Assembly: GCA_023381555.1 (NCBI GenBank)
Contig: JAMCRV010000115.1
Coordinates: 1 to 46,161 of the forward strand
Direction: 5' to 3'
Source of the DNA: Chloroflexota bacterium
Lineage (GTDB): Bacteria; Chloroflexota; UBA4733
DNA: 46,161 nt
Made by a program: the position numbers and the translations under genes. This document shows positions 39,850-46,161 of the stretch, one piece after another. How positions within the stretch are numbered: position 1 is the stretch's first letter; each line of letters starts with the position of its first letter. The notes under the pieces are model-generated. The model had not been told where the DNA came from, did not search any database, and saw nothing but the letters and a program-made list of their open reading frames with translations.

Positions 39850-41769
39850 TTAATGGCTGGCGATCGTCACGTTCTTGTAGAAGTAGTCGCCCAGAATCTC
39901 GTCTTGCGCTGTCGGAACGAGGTTGTGCACGTAGGACTTCACGAGCCCGAAGTTCACATCCTGGTACATGATCAGCGCTGGCTGATCCGCGTACAGGATC
40001 TTGGCTGCCTGGCTGTAGAGGTCGGCTCGTTTCTTCGGGTCGCCCTCGACATCGGCCTTCTTGACGAGATCATCGTACTGCTTGTTGCTGTACTCACCGT
40101 TGTTATTGCCACCCCCAGTGAGATAGATATCGAACCAGTCTTGAGGGTCAGGATAGTCCGCTCCCCATCCAGTCCACACGAGATCGAAGTCATGCTTCTT
40201 CTGAGCCGCTACTCGGGCCTTTGCCTCTTGTGGAGCGGGCTGGATGTTGACGCCGATATTCTTCTTGATCATCGCTTGGATGTACTGAGCATACTGCACG
40301 ACGACCGGGTTGTTGGTGAGCAGGAGCTTCAGAGAGAGGCTTGCCGGATTGACGCCAGAAGCCTGGAGACTCGCCTTGGCCTTGCCGATGTTGAAGGCAT
40401 ACTCGGCTCCGCCGTTGGGATCGAACCCGGGCATGCCCTTAGGGATGAAGTACGTGGCCGGGAAACCCAGGCCCTTGAACTGATCCTTGATGAAGGACTC
40501 GCGGTCGAAGGCTTGCGACAGAGCTTGCCGGAACTTTTGGTTGTCTAGTGGCTTGTGCTTCATCTCATAGAGGAGCCAGTAGATGGTCAGCGCGGGGTTG
40601 ACTTGGAACTCTTTGGAGAGCGTTGGGTCCTGCTTGATGTTGGGGACGTTGGCTCGTGGCGGAACAATGATCTCGAGCTCACCATTCTGGTAGGCGGCGA
40701 ATGCGGCGTTGGTATCGGTGATGATGCGATAGTCGAGCCCGATCTTCGGCGCACCGCCCCAGTAGTTGGGGTTGGGTGCGAAGAGCATGTGATCCTGCGG
40801 AACGTGCTCGAGCATGACGAACGGGCCGTTGCCGATGTAGTTCTTCACATTATCGACCCAGCCCTGCTTGACGAGGTCTTGACGCAACGGTGGCACGACC
40901 GCTAGGGATACGAGGTCGAGGAAGTATGGTGTGGGCTGCTCCAAGGTGAAGACGAGCGTCTTATCGTCAGCTGCCTTGACGCCCACGGCGTCTGCGAGCT
41001 TCTGCAGCTCGGCTGGAGTGACGGTTGGCTTGGCGCTCGTGGCATTCTTTGGAACGGAGACTTGGGCGTTGTTGTATGCTGCCGAGCCCTTGATGACGCC
41101 GGCGAAGTAACTCGCGTACGGGGCGGCGACAAGCGGATCGAGCTCGCGCTTGAAGGAGAAGACGAAGTCCTGAGCCTTCACGGGTGTACCGTCAGAGTAC
41201 TTGTGATCCCTGATCTTAAAGGTCCACGTAATGCCGTCAGATGACGTAGACCAGCTCGCGGCTGCGCCGGGAATAGGATTCAAGTCCTTATCGAGAAGCA
41301 CAAGCGTGTCGAAGACTTGGCGGACCACAGCGATCTCGTTGGTGAATTCTGCGAGGTTGGGATCAATCGCATCAGGCTCGCCACCCAGGTTTACCCGCAA
41401 AGTCTGGCTAGTCGGCATCTTGGCGATATCTGTGCGAGTGCTGGCCTTCTTGCCAGAGGAAGTAGCGGCGCTGCTCGTGCTACTCACTTCGGACGTAGCG
41501 CTTGTGCTCGTGCTCGACGACTCTGAAGATGATGACGATGATGATGTGGCGGCCACACTGCTTGCTGTAGAGCTAGAGGCCACGCTCGAGCTAGCTGTAG
41601 AGGCTGTAGCGCTAGCCGAGCTGCTCGATGAGCTGCTCGATCCGGACGAGGTGCCACCACAGGCGGCAAGCAAGCTGACTACCGCGACGCTGGCAGTGCC
41701 TAAGGTGCCACGGAGGAACACACGGCGCGCTATCCCAGGGCTGTCTGTTCCGGGCTCACGCACGGACAT
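39850..41769 (-). CDS. Peptide ABC transporter substrate-binding lipoprotein
   Basis: Lipobox SLLAACGG followed by ~70 aa Ser/Ala/Thr linker; LRVNLGGEPDAIDPNLAEFTNEIAVVRQVFDTLV. Confidence 0.96.
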   Translation of the reverse strand: MSVREPGTDSPGIARRVFLRGTLGTASVAVVSLLAACGGTSSGSSSSSSSSASATASTASSSVASSSTASSVAATSSSSSSSESSSTSTSATSEVSSTSSAATSSGKKASTRTDIAKMPTSQTLRVNLGGEPDAIDPNLAEFTNEIAVVRQVFDTLVLLDKDLNPIPGAAASWSTSSDGITWTFKIRDHKYSDGTPVKAQDFVFSFKRELDPLVAAPYASYFAGVIKGSAAYNNAQVSVPKNATSAKPTVTPAELQKLADAVGVKAADDKTLVFTLEQPTPYFLDLVSLAVVPPLRQDLVKQGWVDNVKNYIGNGPFVMLEHVPQDHMLFAPNPNYWGGAPKIGLDYRIITDTNAAFAAYQNGELEIIVPPRANVPNIKQDPTLSKEFQVNPALTIYWLLYEMKHKPLDNQKFRQALSQAFDRESFIKDQFKGLGFPATYFIPKGMPGFDPNGGAEYAFNIGKAKASLQASGVNPASLSLKLLLTNNPVVVQYAQYIQAMIKKNIGVNIQPAPQEAKARVAAQKKHDFDLVWTGWGADYPDPQDWFDIYLTGGGNNNGEYSNKQYDDLVKKADVEGDPKKRADLYSQAAKILYADQPALIMYQDVNFGLVKSYVHNLVPTAQDEILGDYFYKNVTIASH

Positions 41770-42099
41770 GAACGATCTCCTTCCAACATGGAACTATCTG
41801 TTAAACGTTGCAAGTATTGCATGAAGACGCCGACTTCACGACAAGGGGCACAAATAGTCAGGGAGTGCCTCCACACGTGCTATGTCTCTGCTAGAGAGTG
41901 TACGGAATAGTGGTTGCAGATTGTCACGTTGTCACTTCTTTTCTGCCCTTGGGAAGGAATGAGGCACGAACGGGCTTGCGTGGTCTATTTAGGCGATGAC
42001 GTGCTGAGCACTGGTGCTAATGCTAAGTTGAAAGACGCCGCAGCCGCACCGCTGCTTCCTGAGCTACGTGCGCTTCACTGCGGGGTGGAACGAACCTTC

Positions 42100-44643
42100 T
42101 TAGTCGTCGTAGGAGGTTCGGGAGATGAGAGTTGCGGCTGTGACGGCATCTTGCTCGTCAAGCCGGATTAGCGTGACTCCTTGTGTGTTGCGTCCCACCT
42201 GACGCACCGTGTTTATGGGCTGACGGTTGACGATGCCATTCGAGGTGGACAGCACGAGATCCTCTGCATCGTCAGTGACCACCAGACCAGCGACGAGGAG
42301 GCCCGTCTTGTCGCTCAGCTTCGCCGTGATGACGCCCCGTCCACTCCGTCCCTGGGTTCGGTAGTCATTGATGGGTGTTCGCTTGCCGAAGCCTAGCGCC
42401 GTGACCACCAGTAGGTCATAGATGCCAGTTCGGCGGGACTGTGGTGGCACTACTGCCATGCTGATCACGCGATCACCCTCTTCCAAGGTGATCCCACGCA
42501 CACCTGAGGTTGCACGTGCCGTCGAGCGGATCTCTGCTTCACTGAAGCAGATGGTATGGCCGTGTTCGGTGACCAGGAGGACATCCTGCGTTCCATCGGT
42601 TGGATGGACCCAGGCGAGCTCGTCACCGTCAGCGAGCGAGAGCGCGATGAGCCCATTCTTCCGGACGTTGGCGTACTCGCTGAGAGAGGTTTTCTTGACG
42701 CTGCCGTGACGCGTTGCCATCACGAGGAAGCGCTGGTCTCCTCTTGCCAGGCTTTTGATCGGGAGGAGAGCGCTGATCGATTCATTTTGCTCGATCGCAA
42801 TGACGTTCATGAGTGCGACACCGCGACCCGTGCGCGATGCCTCTGGAACTTCGTGAGCCTTGATCGCGAAGACACGACCCCTGTTCGTGAAGAAAAGCAA
42901 CGTGTCGAGGGTGTCTGCAGCGAAGCCGTATTGAATGGCATCTTCAGTACGAGACACCATACCGAGCCGGCCCCGGCCGCCACGACGGCGCTGCGGGAAC
43001 TCGCCCATCTGCATGCGCTTCACATACCCGTGAGTTGTCAGAGTTATGAGCATCTGCTGGTGTGGAATCAGGTCTTCCTCGGTCAGCTCACCAGACTCGT
43101 CGATGATGTGGGTGTGTCGAGCATCACCATACTTATCCCGCAGCTCTGTCAGCTCCGTCTTGATCAGTGCGGTCACTTTGCCCACGTCGCCCAGTATGGC
43201 TTCGAGTTCTTTGATGGTTTCGAGTAGGGTCTTGTATTCATCCAGAATGCGCTGACGCTCCAGATTGGCGAGGCGTCCCAAGGTAAGAGCAGCAATAGCC
43301 CGTGCTTGCGCTTCGGTGAACTGCATCTCTGTCTGTAGGCTCTTGATCGCTGCATCTGTTGTCGGCGATCGACGGATGAGGGCAATCACTGCATCGATCA
43401 TATCGAGAGCGCGTGTCAGCCCTTCGAGGATGTGTGCGCGGTCTTGTGCGCGGCGCAGCTGGTAGCGCGTGCGACGGATGATCACCTCCTGACGGAAGGT
43501 GAGGAACTCCTGTAGACAGCGCTTAAGCGACAGTACTCTGGGCTCATCGTGGACGATCGCCAGCATGTTCACGGTGTAGTTCTGTTGCAGCGCGGTGTGC
43601 TTGAACAGCGCGTTGAGGATCTTGCGGGGCTGCGCATCGCGCCGCAGCTCGAATACTGCTCGTGTACCTTCACGATCGCTCTCATCACGAATATCGCTGA
43701 TACCATCGAGACGCTTGTTCTTGATGTGATCAGCGACCGACTCGAGCAACTGTGCCTTGTTGACTTGGAATGGAAGTTCCTTGGCCACAATCGCTGTGCG
43801 ACCACCGCGTAGTTGCTCGATCTCGCATACGGCGCGGAGTGTGATGCGTCCGTGACCCGTTGCATAGATCTGCCGTATGCCGTCCCGCCCGAGGATCAGC
43901 CCACCAGTCGGAAAGTCCGGTCCTGTGATGATCGAAGTAAGCTCATCGACCGATACGTTCGGGTCGTCTGCGAGATAGATGAGAGCATCGCAGATTTCAC
44001 GGAGGTTGTGAGGCGGAACGTTTGTCGCCATACCCACCGCGATTCCCACGCTACCGTTGACCAGGTAGTTGGGGACGCGTGTGGGAAGGACTGTCGGCTC
44101 TCTCTCAGTGGAGTCGAAGTTATCGAGAAAATCTACTGTATCCTGATCGATGTCAGTCAGCATTTCTTCGGCCAGCGCTGTCAAACGCACTTCGGTGTAG
44201 CGCATTGCGGCGGGGGCATCTCCATCCACGCTGCCGAAATTCCCTTGACCATCGACCAGTGGATAACGCATCGAGAACGGCTGCGCTAGACGAACAAGGG
44301 TGTCGTAGATTGCCGCGTCACCGTGAGGATGGTACTTTCCCATGACCTCTCCCACGACTTTCGCGCTCTTACGAAAGCCGCTGGTGTGGCGTAGTCCCAG
44401 CTCGAGCATGCCGAAGAGGACTCGACGGTGGACAGGCTTCAGCCCATCACGCACATCGGGCGTAGCCCGACGAATGGCGCTCAGGGAGTAGGAGAGATAG
44501 GAAGTCTGCATCTCATCTTCGATGCGGACCTCCCGATCGTGCTGCGCTTCCTCAACCATCCCCATCACTCCTTCGTACCCCTCGCGTGCCCCGATCCGGC
44601 CGCGCGCCCGTCTCGTGTTCTCGCTATAGTGTCCCATAAGCAA
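42100..44643 (-). CDS. gyrA: DNA gyrase subunit A (probable true start near 44559)
   Basis: [75 protein letters not shown]; beta-propeller C-terminus. Confidence 0.97.
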   Translation of the reverse strand: MLMGHYSENTRRARGRIGAREGYEGVMGMVEEAQHDREVRIEDEMQTSYLSYSLSAIRRATPDVRDGLKPVHRRVLFGMLELGLRHTSGFRKSAKVVGEVMGKYHPHGDAAIYDTLVRLAQPFSMRYPLVDGQGNFGSVDGDAPAAMRYTEVRLTALAEEMLTDIDQDTVDFLDNFDSTEREPTVLPTRVPNYLVNGSVGIAVGMATNVPPHNLREICDALIYLADDPNVSVDELTSIITGPDFPTGGLILGRDGIRQIYATGHGRITLRAVCEIEQLRGGRTAIVAKELPFQVNKAQLLESVADHIKNKRLDGISDIRDESDREGTRAVFELRRDAQPRKILNALFKHTALQQNYTVNMLAIVHDEPRVLSLKRCLQEFLTFRQEVIIRRTRYQLRRAQDRAHILEGLTRALDMIDAVIALIRRSPTTDAAIKSLQTEMQFTEAQARAIAALTLGRLANLERQRILDEYKTLLETIKELEAILGDVGKVTALIKTELTELRDKYGDARHTHIIDESGELTEEDLIPHQQMLITLTTHGYVKRMQMGEFPQRRRGGRGRLGMVSRTEDAIQYGFAADTLDTLLFFTNRGRVFAIKAHEVPEASRTGRGVALMNVIAIEQNESISALLPIKSLARGDQRFLVMATRHGSVKKTSLSEYANVRKNGLIALSLADGDELAWVHPTDGTQDVLLVTEHGHTICFSEAEIRSTARATSGVRGITLEEGDRVISMAVVPPQSRRTGIYDLLVVTALGFGKRTPINDYRTQGRSGRGVITAKLSDKTGLLVAGLVVTDDAEDLVLSTSNGIVNRQPINTVRQVGRNTQGVTLIRLDEQDAVTAATLISRTSYDD

Positions 44644-44661
44644 GCGCGGCGGCGCTCTTCG

Positions 44662-46161
44662 CTAGTCCTCGCTCTCTTCATCCTCGTCGCCCAGGCTGAC
44701 GTCGACTCGGACCGGCTGGATTGCTACCGTGGATCGGTCATCGATCGGCGTGTCCCTCCGAGCTGTGATGAGACTCGCCGCAGCGAGAGCGTCAACCAGC
44801 CAACCCACGCGATCAACGCAAAGGCCCTGTTGCGCGAGCTCGAAGGTACCGGAGGTGTAACCGCGCCGCTCATCTGGAATGAGCACGCGACGGAAGCCGA
44901 GGCGCGCTGCCTCTGAGAGGCGCCGGTCGAGCTGGCGCACGGGTCGCAGCTCACCGACTAGCCCCACTTCACCTGCGGCAGCGATGTGTGGAGCAATTGT
45001 CCGATTAATGAGACTGGAAGCGATGGCCAGTGCAACCGGCAAGTCGGCCGCAGGCTCGGTGAGGCGAACTCCGCCGACAACTTTGACGTAGATGTCGTGC
45101 GTCTGCACGGGCAAGCCAGCACGCCGGTTCAGGACGGCCAGCAGCACCAGGAGTCTATTGATGTCGTAGCCATTGGCCTGACGCCGCGGCGGACCATAGG
45201 CGGCCGGTGCGGCAAGTGCCTGAACTTCGACGACGAGCGGTCGCGTGCCTTCCAGGATAAGAGCAGCAATCGTGCCTGGCGAAGCAGCGTGCCCCAAACT
45301 GAACAGAGCCGACGACGCATCCTCGACCTCGATCAGCCCTCGATCCTGCATCTCAAAGAGCCCAATTTCGTCGGTCGATCCGAAGCGATTCTTCACTCCC
45401 CTGAGAATGCGGTAGTTGCTCAGACGCTCTCCTTCGAGGTAGAGCACAGCGTCGACCATGTGCTCGAGGACGCGCGGCCCGGCGACGGCGCCTTCTTTCG
45501 TCACGTGTCCAACGAGGATAATAGGAAGATAACGCTGCTTTGCGAACTCGACAAGCCGCTGTGCGCACTCCCGTACCTGGCCGACTGTGCCAGCAGAGCT
45601 CTCGAGATCGGCGGTGCTGACACTCTGAATAGAATCAATGACAACGAGACATAATGAGGTATGGGGGGCTCCAAGGAGCGAGATGATGTGCTCGATGACA
45701 CGGTCGACATCGGTCTCGGGGAGGACCAGAAGGCGCGGGCTAGCGACTTGTACGCGTTCGGCACGCAGCTTTACCTGCTGCGCCGACTCCTCCGCAGTAA
45801 CGTAGAGTACTGGTCCCACCGTGGTCGCGAGCTGACCGCACATTTGCAGTAGGAGCGTGGACTTCCCGATACCCGGATCACCGCCAATGAGCGTCACTGA
45901 ACCTGGGACGATGCCACCACCAAACACCCGATTGCATTCCGCGAAGTGCAGCTGCAGACGCTGTTGTTGAATGTCGCTGATACTTGAAAGAGGCACCGGG
46001 GAGACACTGGAGCCAAGCGAACGCTGACCGGCTGCAGCTTTGGAGGACTCTCGCTGCTCTAACGTCTCGACAAGCGTGTTCCAGGCGCCACAAGAAGGGC
46101 AACGGCCAGCCCAGCGGAGCTGCCGGGCGCCGCAACCCTGGCAGATGAAAACCGCCTTGGG
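44662..46161 (-). CDS. radA: DNA repair protein RadA, 5' end truncated by window edge
   Basis: ORF continues upstream of 45996: PKAVFICQGCGARQLRWAGRCPSCGAWNTLVETLEQ (zinc finger); GDPGIGKSTLLLQ; KNRFGSTDEIGLFEM. Confidence 0.97.
   Translation of the reverse strand, partial: PKAVFICQGCGARQLRWAGRCPSCGAWNTLVETLEQRESSKAAAGQRSLGSSVSPVPLSSISDIQQQRLQLHFAECNRVFGGGIVPGSVTLIGGDPGIGKSTLLLQMCGQLATTVGPVLYVTAEESAQQVKLRAERVQVASPRLLVLPETDVDRVIEHIISLLGAPHTSLCLVVIDSIQSVSTADLESSAGTVGQVRECAQRLVEFAKQRYLPIILVGHVTKEGAVAGPRVLEHMVDAVLYLEGERLSNYRILRGVKNRFGSTDEIGLFEMQDRGLIEVEDASSALFSLGHAASPGTIAALILEGTRPLVVEVQALAAPAAYGPPRRQANGYDINRLLVLLAVLNRRAGLPVQTHDIYVKVVGGVRLTEPAADLPVALAIASSLINRTIAPHIAAAGEVGLVGELRPVRQLDRRLSEAARLGFRRVLIPDERRGYTSGTFELAQQGLCVDRVGWLVDALAAASLITARRDTPIDDRSTVAIQPVRVDVSLGDEDEESED

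Overview
This is a GC-rich bacterial chromosomal window, and nearly all of it is ordinary, densely packed housekeeping sequence. The gene content suggests Chloroflexota/Thermomicrobia-like, but that is inference only. Main blocks: DUF512 radical-SAM protein + der; LCP-family protein; a TPP-enzyme/enoyl-CoA hydratase divergent pair; a complete trpEGDCFBA operon; uppS; ligA-deoB; GT39-like and GH-like envelope proteins; HD-domain protein; M24 peptidase-efp-accB-xseA-xseB-recX; ugd; a minus-strand translation cluster tRNA-Thr(GGT)-tuf-rpmG-secE-nusG-rplK-rplA-rplJ-rplL; an oligopeptide ABC transporter lacking local ATPases; gyrA; radA (cut by the window edge). The most notable non-coding element is a full-length T-box leader with a UGG (Trp) specifier upstream of trpE. 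It begins just downstream of the scar of a truncated insertion sequence. Other items are an L10-leader/attenuator before rplJ, a small zinc-cluster gene that reads only through two compensating frameshifts, and stacked palindromes in a divergent intergenic region. I found no convincing wholly new system (no CRISPR, phage or defence island).
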